Assembly: GCA_947474855.1 (NCBI GenBank)
Contig: CANJKV010000007.1
Location: 1-64,000 of the forward strand
Length of the DNA stretch: 64,000 bases
Source: Aurantimonadaceae bacterium
Lineage (GTDB): Bacteria; Pseudomonadota; Alphaproteobacteria; Rhizobiales; Rhizobiaceae
Direction: 5' to 3'
Shown: positions 10,578 through 18,873 of the stretch, one piece after another
Layout of the letters: each line of letters starts with the position of its first letter
How positions within the stretch are numbered: the first letter of the stretch is position 1
Notes under the pieces: generated by a model
Databases searched by the model: none
The model's input: only the letters and a program-made list of their open reading frames with translations
What the model was told of the DNA's origin: nothing
Translations under genes and position numbers: made by a program

Positions 10578-11425
10578 GCGCGAACGCTCCGCTCCTCGCC
10601 GTCGAGGACCTCCGCGTCACCTTCGACACGCGCCGCGGCCCCGTCGAGGCCGTGCGCGGCATCTCCTTCCAGGTCGGACGCGAGCGCGTCGGCATCGTCG
10701 GCGAGTCGGGCTCGGGCAAGTCCATGACAGGCCGCGCCGTCCTCGGCCTCGTGCGCGCGCCCGGCCGCGCGCAGGCCCGCTCCATCCGCTTCGGCGACGC
10801 CGAGCTGACGCAGCTCTCCGAGCGGGAGATGCGGGCCTATCGCGGCGCGCGCATCGCCATGGTGATGCAGGACCCGAAATACTCGCTGAACCCCGTGATG
10901 ACGGTCGGCCGCCAGATCGCAGAATCCCTACGCGTGCACGGCCGGCGATCGGCCAGGGAGATCCGCGCCCGCTCGATCAGCATGCTGGAGGAGGTCGCGA
11001 TCCGCGATCCCGAGCGCGTCCTCGCCAGCCACCCGCACGAGCTGTCCGGTGGCATGGGCCAGCGCGTGATGATCGCGATGATGCTGGTGCCCGAGCCCGA
11101 GCTCCTGATCGCCGACGAGCCGACCTCGGCGCTCGACGTGACCGTCCAGCTCGATGTTCTGCGCATCCTCGACGGCCTGGTGCGCGACCGCGGCATGGGC
11201 CTCCTCTTCATCAGCCACGACCTGCGCCTCGTCTCGACCTTCTGCGACCGCGTGCTCGTCATGTATCGCGGCCGGATCGTCGAGGAGATCGCGGCAAAGG
11301 ACCTCGGCCAGGCCCGCCACCCCTATACGCGCGGCCTTCTCGCCTGCCTGCCGCGCATCGGCGGGGGCGACGCCCCTCTCGCGACGCTGTCGCGCGAGCC
11401 CGCCTGGGAGGCGCCGCTGCCATGA
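10574..11425 (+). CDS. ABC transporter ATP-binding protein, DppD-type
   Basis: 283 residues from an ATG overlapping the dppC-type stop. Walker A is GESGSGKS (about 39-46), the Q-loop is MVMQDPKYSLNP, the signature LSGGMGQRV, Walker B LLIADEPTSALD and the H-loop ISHDLRL. The C-terminal oligopeptide domain with its Cys motif, usual in DppD (about 320 residues), is cut short here. It energises import with the following subunit. Confidence 0.92.
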   Translation: MSANAPLLAVEDLRVTFDTRRGPVEAVRGISFQVGRERVGIVGESGSGKSMTGRAVLGLVRAPGRAQARSIRFGDAELTQLSEREMRAYRGARIAMVMQDPKYSLNPVMTVGRQIAESLRVHGRRSAREIRARSISMLEEVAIRDPERVLASHPHELSGGMGQRVMIAMMLVPEPELLIADEPTSALDVTVQLDVLRILDGLVRDRGMGLLFISHDLRLVSTFCDRVLVMYRGRIVEEIAAKDLGQARHPYTRGLLACLPRIGGGDAPLATLSREPAWEAPLP

Positions 11426-12213
11426 GCGCGCCCCGCATCGAGGTCCGCGACCTCACGGTCGTCTTCGAGGGCCGCGGCCGGCGCGTCGCAGCCGTCGACG
11501 GCGTGTCCTTCACCGTCGCCCCCCGCCAGTCCTTCGGCCTCGTCGGCGAATCGGGCTCCGGCAAGTCGACGATCCTGCGCGCCATCTGCGGCCTCGCGCC
11601 CGTCGCGGACGGCACGATCAGCCTCGACGGCGAGGCGCCGCCCGCCGCCCGCCGCGCGTTCGCGCGCCGCGTCCAGATGGTGTTCCAGGACCCCTACGGC
11701 TCGCTCCATCCCCGCCACACCGTCGACCGCGTCCTATCCGAGCCGCTGGAGATCCACGGCTTCAAGGACCGCGACGCGCGCATCGCATCGGTCCTCGCCG
11801 ATGTCGGCCTCGGCCCGGAATTCCGCTTCCGCCTGCCGCACCAGCTCTCCGGCGGCCAGCGCCAGCGCGTCGCCATCGCCCGCGCCCTCGTCACCGAGCC
11901 GGACATCCTCCTTCTCGACGAGCCGACGAGCGCCCTCGACGCCTCGATCCAGGCCGAGATCCTGAACCTCCTCAACCGTCTGCGCCGCGAGAAGGGCCTG
12001 ACCTTCCTGATGGTCAGCCACGACCTCGCCGTGATCGACCACATGTGCGACCGCCTCCTGGTCATGCGGAACGGGCGGATGGTGGAGGAACTGTCGCGGA
12101 CGAGCCTCGACAGCCGCGCGGTGTCCGCCGACTACACCCGAGCCCTCCTCGTGGCGAGCGAAGGTTTCCGCCGCGGCCAGCCGGCGCCGGAGGCCGTGCC
12201 GATCAGCCGGTGA
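11422..12213 (+). CDS. ABC transporter ATP-binding protein, DppF-type
   Basis: 263 residues; the ATG overlaps the previous stop. Walker A GESGSGKST, Q-loop MVFQDPYGSLHP, signature LSGGQRQRV, Walker B ILLLDEPTSALD and H-loop MVSHDLAV are all present. This is the last gene of the five-gene importer. Its 3' end overlaps the 3' end of the convergent TauE-like gene by 11 bases, so there is no room for a separate terminator. Confidence 0.92.
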   Translation: MSAPRIEVRDLTVVFEGRGRRVAAVDGVSFTVAPRQSFGLVGESGSGKSTILRAICGLAPVADGTISLDGEAPPAARRAFARRVQMVFQDPYGSLHPRHTVDRVLSEPLEIHGFKDRDARIASVLADVGLGPEFRFRLPHQLSGGQRQRVAIARALVTEPDILLLDEPTSALDASIQAEILNLLNRLRREKGLTFLMVSHDLAVIDHMCDRLLVMRNGRMVEELSRTSLDSRAVSADYTRALLVASEGFRRGQPAPEAVPISR

Positions 12214-12985
12214 TCAGCCCCGTCACGCCGCGCCGGATGAGATCCAGCGAGACGAGGACGAGCAGCGCCGTCAGGGCCTGCCGGAAACGCGCCTCGTTCG
12301 TGCGCCTGAGCCAGGCGGTGCCCGCGAGCGTGCCGAGGAAGCCGACGGCGACCATGCCCGCGATCAGGCCGGCATAGGGCGCGAGCGCGACGCCGAGCGA
12401 CAGGAAGGCGAGCCCCTTCAGGGCGTGCTGGACGGCCGTTATCGCGGCGAGCGTGCCGACGAGCGTCATCCTGTCCGCGAAGGTCTTCGAGAGGACCGCG
12501 GCGTTGAGCGGCCCAGTGGCGCCGAAGAACATCGTGAGAAAGGTCGTGCCGAAGCCCGCGACGGCGAAGCCGACCGGCCCGATGGCGGCGAGGCGCGGCA
12601 GGCGCAGGAGGGTAATTGCGAGAACGAAGAGGCCGAGCGCCGTCAGAAGCACCGGCTCGGGAAGCGTCACCACGAAGCGGGCGCCGAGAAGCGCGCCGAT
12701 CGCGCCGCCGGCGAGAAAGGGCGGCACCACGCGCCAGGAAACCGCCCGGCGCTGCACGACGACGCGTCCCACGTTCGAGCCGAGCTGGACGAGGCCGTGC
12801 ACCGGTATCAGCGCCGCCACCGGCAGGACGAAAGAGAGCGCCGCGAGAAGCGCGAGCCCGCCGCCGAGCCCGAAGGCGGCGGTGAGCGCCGAGGTCGCGA
12901 AGCTGGCGAGCAGCATCAGGAGCCCGGTTCCGGGCTCCATGCCCAGGGGCAGGAGCGAAAGGCCGGCGAAGCTCTCCGGGCTCAC
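12203..12985 (-). CDS. Sulfite exporter TauE/SafE family (DUF81) membrane permease
   Basis: 260 residues with about eight hydrophobic segments and the family pattern GLGGGLALLAAL near the N-terminus and FFGATGPLNAAVL in the middle, a two-repeat topology. It presumably moves small anions such as sulfite or organosulfonates across the inner membrane; the substrate is not visible. The start chosen is the GTG at 12985, which overlaps the TGA of the upstream NDUFA9-like gene (GTGA); an internal ATG at 12940 is the alternative. Confidence 0.85.
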   Translation of the reverse strand: MSPESFAGLSLLPLGMEPGTGLLMLLASFATSALTAAFGLGGGLALLAALSFVLPVAALIPVHGLVQLGSNVGRVVVQRRAVSWRVVPPFLAGGAIGALLGARFVVTLPEPVLLTALGLFVLAITLLRLPRLAAIGPVGFAVAGFGTTFLTMFFGATGPLNAAVLSKTFADRMTLVGTLAAITAVQHALKGLAFLSLGVALAPYAGLIAGMVAVGFLGTLAGTAWLRRTNEARFRQALTALLVLVSLDLIRRGVTGLITG

Positions 12986-13995
12986 ACGCCCGTCGGCCCG
13001 CGCACGCTTTCCTGGGGCGTTTCCTGCGTCAGCGGCCCGCCGCGGGTGAACTGGCCCATCGGGCGGAAGCGCACGAGATAGGTCGGCAGGATCGCGTCGA
13101 TCGTATGGGGGCGAATATCGAAGGCCTCGAAGGTACGCCCCTCGCGCACCGCCTCGTCGGACACGACGTTGTCGACCTGAAGCTGCACCACCTGGTCCGG
13201 CGTCAGCGGCGCGCCCGGCAGGTGCTGCGCGAAGCCCGCGAGCCGGTCGGCGAGACCGAAGGGGATCGAGACGAAGGAGCGCTTGCGGTCGACGACGCGC
13301 AGCATCTCCTCCATCATCTCGCGGAAGGTCAGCACCTCCGGCCCGCCGAGCTCGTAGATCCGCCCGCCCGGCACCTCGCCGTCGACCGCCTTTGCGACGG
13401 CCTCGGCGACGTCGCCGACGAACACCGGCTGGAAGCGCGTCGCCCCGCCGCCGAGGAGCGGCAGCACCGGCGAGACGCGCGCCATGTTGGCGAAGCGGTT
13501 GAAGAACTGGTCCTCGGCGCCGAAGACGATCGAGGGGCGCAGGATGCGCGCGCCCGGCACGGCCGACAGCACGGCTGCCTCGCCCTCCGCCTTGGTGCGG
13601 GCATAGTCGCTGCGCGAGCCCGTGTCGGCGCCGATCGCCGACATCTGCGTCACGCCGATGCCGGCCCGCGCCGCCGCTTCCGCCACGACCCGCGGCCCTT
13701 CGGCCTGGAGGGCGTCGAAGCTCTGCTGCCCGCTCTCGGACAGGATGCCGACGAGGTTGACGACGTGGTGGGCACCGTCCATCGCCCGTTCCACCGACCA
13801 GGGAAACCGCAGGTTCGCCTGGACCGGCATGATCTGGCCGAGATTGCCGTTGGGCTGAAGGTGGTAGGCGAGGTGCGGCCGGCGCGAGGCGACGCGGATG
13901 CGATGACCGCGCTTGGCGAGCGCCCGCACGACGTAGCGGCCGATGAACCCGCTGCCGCCGAACACCGTCACCGTTTCTTTCGTGTCGATCGCCAT
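12982..13995 (-). CDS. NDUFA9-like NAD(P)-binding protein (atypical SDR)
   Basis: 337 residues from the ATG at 13995 (MAIDTKETVTVFGGSGFIG). The Rossmann motif GGSGFIGRYVV opens the protein, followed by VNLVGILSESG, SRSDYARTKAEGE (Tyr and Lys of the atypical SDR active site) and ILRPSIVFGAED. This is the complex I NDUFA9 / 39-kDa-subunit-like family found in most alphaproteobacteria, which may assist complex I or quinone biosynthesis. The track merges it with unrelated upstream frames, including the tRNA region. It is coupled to the TauE-like gene by a GTGA overlap. Confidence 0.9.
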   Translation of the reverse strand: MAIDTKETVTVFGGSGFIGRYVVRALAKRGHRIRVASRRPHLAYHLQPNGNLGQIMPVQANLRFPWSVERAMDGAHHVVNLVGILSESGQQSFDALQAEGPRVVAEAAARAGIGVTQMSAIGADTGSRSDYARTKAEGEAAVLSAVPGARILRPSIVFGAEDQFFNRFANMARVSPVLPLLGGGATRFQPVFVGDVAEAVAKAVDGEVPGGRIYELGGPEVLTFREMMEEMLRVVDRKRSFVSIPFGLADRLAGFAQHLPGAPLTPDQVVQLQVDNVVSDEAVREGRTFEAFDIRPHTIDAILPTYLVRFRPMGQFTRGGPLTQETPQESVRGPTGV

Positions 13996-14247
13996 CGATC
14001 CGTCGCTCCGCTCTTCTGGCCCCGAAGGCCTCTGAACTGCCCGTGAAACGCCGCTGTCCGCGAACAGGTTCTTGGTCGCCAAACCGCGCCGCCGTCGCCG
14101 CCGTTCCCGAGCCGCGGGCGCCCGCACCGAAGCGGCCCGTTCCGTCCGCCTGTAGCCTGTTCGCGCGCCCGCGGGAAGCCGCCGCGAGGCGCCGCTCGCC
14201 GTTCCGCGGAGGTCGCCGGATTTTCGCTCCGTCCGCCAATGAGCGCG

Positions 14248-14274
14248 TTGACTTCCGCCGCGCCCCCGCATAAT
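14248..14274 (+). promoter_or_regulatory. Likely promoter of tRNA-Leu
   Basis: TTGACT (14248-14253) and CATAAT (14269-14274) are separated by 15 bases. Transcription would start near 14281, five bases before the mature tRNA. The preceding 250 bases back to the NDUFA9-like start hold no gene I can support. Confidence 0.55.
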
Positions 14275-14285
14275 GGTCCGCCCGT

Positions 14286-14370
14286 GCCCAGGTGGCGGAA
14301 TTGGTAGACGCGCACGGTTCAGGTCCGTGTGCCGCGAGGCGTGAAGGTTCGAGTCCTTTCCTGGGCACCA
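14286..14370 (+). tRNA. tRNA-Leu (anticodon CAG)
   Basis: 85 bases with acceptor stem GCCCAGG / CCTGGGC, A as discriminator base and an encoded CCA. The anticodon stem CACGG/CCGTG encloses the loop TTCAGGT, giving anticodon CAG. A long variable arm (GCCGCGAGGCG region) and T-loop TTCGAGT fit a class II leucine tRNA. A tyrosine recombinase gene starts 100 bases downstream, so the tRNA 3' end is the probable integration site. Confidence 0.96.
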
Positions 14371-14434
14371 ATCCTCTCCCAAGCTGTTGAGCTGGTGAGG
14401 TTTTCCGCAAAAACAGAGACTTAGTGCTGCCCGA

Positions 14435-14457
14435 GTGATACACACGGGTGATACACA
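14435..14457 (+). repeat. Tandem direct repeat GTGATACACA abutting the integrase ORF
   Basis: GTGATACACA occurs at 14435-14444 and again at 14448-14457 (13-base period), ending exactly before the first ATG of the integrase frame. Placed between attachment site and integrase, these may be recombinase arm-type or autoregulatory binding sites. The repeat is seen directly; the function is inferred. Confidence 0.6.
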
Positions 14458-14469
14458 ATGGTCCTCTGC

Positions 14470-15993
14470 ATGGCGCGTCCCTTCAAGCATCCGAAAACCG
14501 GCATGTACTGGCTGCGGCGCCGGGTGCCGGCCGATCTCATCGCGCTCGTCGGCAAGCGAGAAGAGCTGCTGAGCCTTAAGACCAAGGACGCTAGCGAGGC
14601 GAAACGCCTGCACGCGGCAGCGCTTGCCGAGCTCGAGGCACGCTGGGACCAGCTGCGCGCGGGCACCGTCAAGCTGAGCGAACGCGAAGCGCTGGAGATC
14701 GCGCGCGACCTCTTCGACCGCTGGATCGAGCTCCATCGGGACGAGCCGAGCCAACAGACCCGTTGGCGAACGAACCTGTTCGGGATGCTCTGGCGTTCGC
14801 CGACCGCCGAAGAGCTCAGCTTACCCCTGAGCGCGGTCGACATGGATGGCGTCAAGCGAAGGCAGATGGAAGCGCTCGCCTTCGAGGGCGCCGACGCGCT
14901 GCTGCAGCGGCGCGGGCTCGTCACCGATGGCGAGAGCCGATCCAAACTGGCGCGGGCGGTGGCTGCCATCCTTCAACGGGCAAGCCTCGCCCTCGAGGCG
15001 CAGGCGCGAGGCGACCTGGGCGTGACGTTCGCCTCGGACGAAGGTTCGCTTCCGACCGCGGCCCCTGCACCAAGCGAGCGCAGAAAGGCGTTGACGTTCG
15101 ACGACGCTTTGAAGCTCTGGACGCTGGAGCGCCGGCCCCGCGATAAGACGCAATACGAGTGGCGGCGCGTCATGAACGAGTTTGCCGCCTTTGTCGGCCA
15201 TCGCCAGGCCGACCGCCTGACGCCAGACGATTTCATCCGCTGGAAGCAGGCCCTTCTTGAGGCTGGCCGCTCGACGAAGACGATTCGCGATGCCAAGCTC
15301 GCTCCGATGCGGGCGATCCTACAGGTCGCGGTTGAGAACCGCCGGCTGAGCGACAATCCGGCCGAGAAGGTGACGGTCACGGTGAAGAAGGTGGCGGCCG
15401 AGGCGCGGCGCGACTTCACCGAGGAGGAAGCCGTGACCGTGCTGAAGGCTGCGGCTTTGGAGAAGAAGCCGGTGCTGCGTTGGGTGCCCTGGCTCTGCGC
15501 CTATTCCGGTGCCCGCGTTTCTGAGGTGTGCCAGCTGCGTCGCGAGGACGTGTACCAGCAGGAAGGCATCTGGGTGATGCGGTTCTCGGCTGAAGCCGGA
15601 GACCTCAAGACCGCCAACTCGGAGCGCATAGTTCCCCTGCACGCCGCCCTGATCGCCTCCGGCTTCCTGACCTTCGCGGACAAAACGAAGACGGGACCGC
15701 TGTTTGCCGACGTAAAGCCTGACGTTTTCGGCCGCCGGGGCGGCAACGGCTTGAAGGTCATCGGACGCTGGGTCCGTGACTTGGGATTGACCGATCCTCG
15801 CTTGGCACCGAACCACTCCTGGCGCCACCGCTTCAAGACCATGGGCCGTCGTTACGATCTGCGCCTAGACATCGTGGACGCGATGGTCGGGCACGCGCCG
15901 AACAAGGTGGGCGACCGCTACGGGGCCCATCCGGTCACCGCCATGCTGCGCGAGATGGAAAAGATACCCAGCCTCGTCCTCGAACCGAGCTGA
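14470..15993 (+). CDS. Tyrosine recombinase / phage-type integrase (DUF6538-like N-terminus)
   Basis: 507 residues from the ATG at 14470 (MARPFKHPKTGMYWLRRRVP); another ATG lies four codons upstream. The N-terminal part resembles the DUF6538 domain of island integrases. A core-binding SAM-like domain follows (ALKLWTLERRPRDKTQYEW, about 215-310), then the catalytic domain with the first Arg in YSGARVSEVCQL, HSWRHRFKTMGR for the H-x-x-R box and GDRYGAH for the tyrosine. The full Arg/His/Arg/Tyr set suggests an active enzyme. It points away from the adjacent tRNA-Leu gene, the classic genomic-island arrangement. Only decayed genes follow, so the element is largely lost. Confidence 0.92.
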   Translation: MARPFKHPKTGMYWLRRRVPADLIALVGKREELLSLKTKDASEAKRLHAAALAELEARWDQLRAGTVKLSEREALEIARDLFDRWIELHRDEPSQQTRWRTNLFGMLWRSPTAEELSLPLSAVDMDGVKRRQMEALAFEGADALLQRRGLVTDGESRSKLARAVAAILQRASLALEAQARGDLGVTFASDEGSLPTAAPAPSERRKALTFDDALKLWTLERRPRDKTQYEWRRVMNEFAAFVGHRQADRLTPDDFIRWKQALLEAGRSTKTIRDAKLAPMRAILQVAVENRRLSDNPAEKVTVTVKKVAAEARRDFTEEEAVTVLKAAALEKKPVLRWVPWLCAYSGARVSEVCQLRREDVYQQEGIWVMRFSAEAGDLKTANSERIVPLHAALIASGFLTFADKTKTGPLFADVKPDVFGRRGGNGLKVIGRWVRDLGLTDPRLAPNHSWRHRFKTMGRRYDLRLDIVDAMVGHAPNKVGDRYGAHPVTAMLREMEKIPSLVLEPS

Positions 15994-16041
15994 GGCCCTT
16001 CGACGCTGGCGGGAGCAGCGCAGCGGCAGCCATTGCCCCTG

Positions 16042-16475
16042 CTACACCTCTCGGGGATCGAGCAAGGCGTCGGCAGCGGCCTCGATCTCGTCACGCCATG
16101 CGAGGAGGTGAAGCCAGCGCTCCGGGATGGCGGAGGCGCCGTACATCGCACCGGCGATCTGTCCGGTTACGGCGCCGACCGTGTCGGCGTCCTCGCCGAG
16201 GTTGACGGCAAGGATCACCGCCTCCTCGAAGCTCGCTGTGCGGGCCGTCGCCCAAAGCGCGGCTTCCAGCGTGTGGACAACGTAGCCCGAGGAGCCGATG
16301 GCGTCCCGCTGCTTGGCTCGCCAGCGGCCGGCCGCGATGGCGGCGATCCGGGGATCGCCTGTCCAGGGCCGAGCGCCAAGCGGATCGCCCTCGCCGAGGA
16401 TCGATCCGCGCAGGATCCTGGCGAAGAGCATGCAGGCCTCGACCGCCTGGGGCGCGCCGTGCGTCGTGCGGCTCG
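16042..16475 (-). pseudogene. ADP-ribosylglycohydrolase, C-terminal remnant
   Basis: Only the C-terminal portion (about 145 codons) of an ADP-ribosylglycohydrolase is present: SRTTHGAPQAVEACMLFARIL, the helical middle, then the metal-binding NLGEDADTVGAVTGQIAGAMYG and IPERWLHLL. The N-terminal half with the first acidic metal ligands is absent. The 282-aa ORF in the track only appears longer because the antisense of the neighbouring plus-strand fragment stays open. The break is near 16475. The fragment cannot be catalytically complete. Confidence 0.75.
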
Positions 16476-16870
16476 GCGTCGACGTGGCCAGCGTCGAGGC
16501 AGGTATCGTGGGCGCCGACGCCGCGCGAGAGATCGCAGCGCGCCATCCCAGCATCGATCCCGCCTCGATCAAGGGCAAAGCGTTCGACATGCTGTTCCGT
16601 GAACTATGCGCCACGCAGGCCCTCGCGACGAGCGAGGGTCGCCAAGTGCTGACGCCGTTCGCGTTCGTGTCTGCCCTCGCCGGAGCCCTGCTGGCGGTGG
16701 AGCTCGTCAGGAAGGATTCGAACCTGCCCGACACGGGCGGCTGGCATGTCGATCCGTGGCGTGGCCCGGTCGGCCGCCTCAGGCGCCCGATGCCGCGAAA
16801 CCCCGACTGCGAGTTCTGCTCCAAGCCGCACTTCCGTGCCGTCATCGACGAGTACTGGCCAAGGAGCTGA
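16476..16870 (+). pseudogene. Possible ThiF/E1-like adenylyltransferase, C-terminal remnant
   Basis: About 130 codons on the plus strand end at TGA 16870. The reading RLGVDVASVEAGIVGADAARE, then TPFAFVSALAGALLAVELVR, then a CEFC half-zinc motif near the C-terminus resembles the tail of bacterial ThiF/E1-like proteins found in ubiquitin-like and CBASS-type operons. No nucleotide-binding GxGxxG half precedes it; instead it abuts the divergent ADP-ribosylglycohydrolase remnant. The family assignment is by eye and moderate; the truncation is more certain. Confidence 0.45.
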
Positions 16871-17313
16871 GTTCCGCACATACTGTGCATCAGACCCCAT
16901 TATCGGGAAGCGCGGATCGTTCGCGACGCCGCTCTCCTGGGCACCCCGCTCAATACATGTAGCCTGCGAGTGTACCCGTCCTTCGCCCTACGCCGCGGTA
17001 GCTATCGCATTCTCGGCGCAGCAGCCGCGCGCCGCTCATCTGCGCTCGAAAGCATGGCCTGACCGCGCCGCAAGGGAGCGCAAAGGGCCGATAGCGGAAC
17101 GTCGGCTTTTGAGCACTGTGGGCCGAGAACCAGCCGATCGGCAGCCAGGTGCGACGTGGCGTACATAGCTTGAGTGACTGAGTACGGGGAGAGGTGAGGC
17201 CGAACGCGCATATTGGAGAAACGGGCAAGAGACGGCGACAAACCGGCAACTCGCCGTAGCGCGACGCTTCCATAAACGGGTCATCGCAACAAGCGATCTG
17301 AAGGAGATCGACG
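16871..17313. other. 443-base non-coding interval with the possible distal attachment site
   Basis: No ORF here has a recognisable product; those listed are short or antisense. It contains an 11-base match to the tRNA-Leu 3' end at 16936-16946 and, at its right end, AAGGAG eight bases before the SDR start. Its right half should hold the SDR promoter, but I see no convincing -35/-10 pair. Confidence 0.5.
16936..16946 (+). repeat. Candidate attR: 11-base repeat of the tRNA-Leu 3' end
   Basis: TCCTGGGCACC here is identical to 14359-14369 of tRNA-Leu, in the same orientation, 2.6 kb downstream and past the integrase. It would bound the integrated element. The match is short and GC-rich, so chance is a real alternative. 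Confidence 0.3.
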
Positions 17314-18069
17314 ATGACCACCCTTTCCCTCGTGACCGGCGGCAGCCGCGGCCTCGGCCGCAACACCGCGCTCAGCATCGCGCGCCATGGTGGCGACGTG
17401 ATCCTCACCTTTCGCAACGGCGCGGAACAGGCCCGATCCGTCGTCAGCGAGATCGAGGCGCTCGGCCGCAAGGCCGTCGCCCTGCAGCTCGACGTCAGCG
17501 ACGTGTCCTCGTTCGGCAGCTTCGCGGATGCCGTCCGCGCAGCCCTGTCCTCCACTTGGGGGCGCAACCGGATCGATCACCTCGTCAACAACGCCGGCCA
17601 CGGCGAGATGGCGAGCTTCGCCGAGACGACCGAGGCGCAGTTCGACGCCCTCTTCGACACGCACGTGAAGGGCGTGTTCTTTCTTACCCAGGCGCTGCTG
17701 CCGCTCCTCGCCGACGGTGGGCGGATCGTGAACTTCTCGAGCGGCCTCACTCGCGTGTCCGTGCCCGGCTTCTCAGCCTATTCGGCCGCCAAGGGCGCGG
17801 TGGAGGTTCTGACGCTCTACATGGCCAGGGAGCTCGGCAGCCGCGGCATCACCGTCAACACCGTGGCGCCGGGCGCGATCGAGACCGACTTCCTGGGTGG
17901 TGCGGTGCGCGACATGCCCGACCTCAACCGGCAGTTCGCCGGCATGACCGTGCTCGGCCGCGTCGGGGTGCCCGACGATATCGGGCCGATGGTGGCGAGC
18001 CTTCTCGGCCCCGACAACCGCTGGATCACCGCCCAGCGCATCGAGGTCTCGGGCGGTCAGACGATTTAG
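17314..18069 (+). CDS. SDR family oxidoreductase
   Basis: 251 residues, a classical short-chain dehydrogenase. The cofactor motif TGGSRGLG is at 8-15, NNAG near 93, the catalytic Ser in NFSSG, Tyr-x-x-x-Lys in YSAAKGAVE (about 155-159), and VNTVAPGAIETDF follows. A strong ribosome site AAGGAG lies eight bases before the ATG. It probably reduces a carbonyl with NAD(P)H; the substrate cannot be read. It is followed by a tautomerase and an AraC regulator on the same strand, a common small reductase module. Confidence 0.93.
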   Translation: MTTLSLVTGGSRGLGRNTALSIARHGGDVILTFRNGAEQARSVVSEIEALGRKAVALQLDVSDVSSFGSFADAVRAALSSTWGRNRIDHLVNNAGHGEMASFAETTEAQFDALFDTHVKGVFFLTQALLPLLADGGRIVNFSSGLTRVSVPGFSAYSAAKGAVEVLTLYMARELGSRGITVNTVAPGAIETDFLGGAVRDMPDLNRQFAGMTVLGRVGVPDDIGPMVASLLGPDNRWITAQRIEVSGGQTI

Positions 18070-18165
18070 GCCGCCGGGCGGCTCCGATGCACGGTTCGAG
18101 GCGTCGCCGTACTCCGGCGGCGCCTTTGCGTGTTCATGCATGACCAAGACCACACAGGATGTCCC

Positions 18166-18606
18166 ATGCCCAAGATCTTCATCCACGCGCCGCAGGGCAC
18201 GTTTGATCCTGCCGCTCGTCAGGCCGTCGCTTCTGCGCTGACAAACCTTGCGCTCGAATGCGAGCGCCTCCCCAAGTCACCACTCGTGACGAGTTCGGTC
18301 TGGACCTACTTCGATGACTATCCTGCCGAGGCGGTCTTCATGGGCAATGCGCCCGCTTCGCTCAAGCCGGTCTCGGTTCAGGTCTATGCCCTGGAAGGTG
18401 GTCTGGAGGCCGCCGACAGGCGACGGCTCATCGAAGATGCAACGACGATCCTCGCCCCTCACTGCCAAGTGGAAGGCAGCCCGGTGCCAGTCTTTATCGT
18501 CATCCACGAGGTGCGGGAAAGCCATTGGGGGTTCTGCGGGCGGAACGGCGACCTCGCCGCGATGCGGGCCTCGCCGCTCGATGCTCCCGCCCTGTGGGAT
18601 GCCTGA
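18166..18606 (+). CDS. Tautomerase family protein (4-oxalocrotonate tautomerase-like)
   Basis: 146 residues from the ATG at 18166, chosen because it exposes the Pro-1 catalytic residue after Met removal (MPKIFIHAP). The ORF could start 12 codons earlier, which would bury Pro-1. Length and the VFIVIHEVRESHWGFCGR segment fit a fused-type tautomerase superfamily member. It lies 97 bases after the SDR gene. Its substrate is probably an enol/keto acid or aldehyde. Confidence 0.75.
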   Translation: MPKIFIHAPQGTFDPAARQAVASALTNLALECERLPKSPLVTSSVWTYFDDYPAEAVFMGNAPASLKPVSVQVYALEGGLEAADRRRLIEDATTILAPHCQVEGSPVPVFIVIHEVRESHWGFCGRNGDLAAMRASPLDAPALWDA

Positions 18607-18873
18607 GGCCCCCTCTGTACCCTATTGGCCGACCCGCTCGACGAATGAGAAGGCTCCCGGCCGCGGCCATGGCAGGAAGCCTTTTGCAATCCGGCGCGCG
18701 GGAAGCGAGATGACCATCAGGACAAGACCGTCGACCGGGCCTGGGCGGCTAGGGCTGGGCAGTGGAGGACGTAGCGCCCAGCCTGAGACGACCGCGTTGC
18801 TGGAAGCTGCGGCGTTCTTGCCCGTTTCTCCGAACCGGCTTGCGAGGCTTCAGGCCGGACGTAAGATGGCGGG

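Noticed and set aside
16710-16735. GGATTCGAACCTGCC as a tRNA T-arm on the minus strand
   Set aside because: No acceptor, D-arm or anticodon arm accompanies it, and it reads in frame in the plus-strand ThiF-like fragment.
16042-16890. 282-aa ORF as an intact ADP-ribosylglycohydrolase
   Set aside because: Only the C-terminal part resembles the family; the first half is the antisense of the plus-strand fragment.
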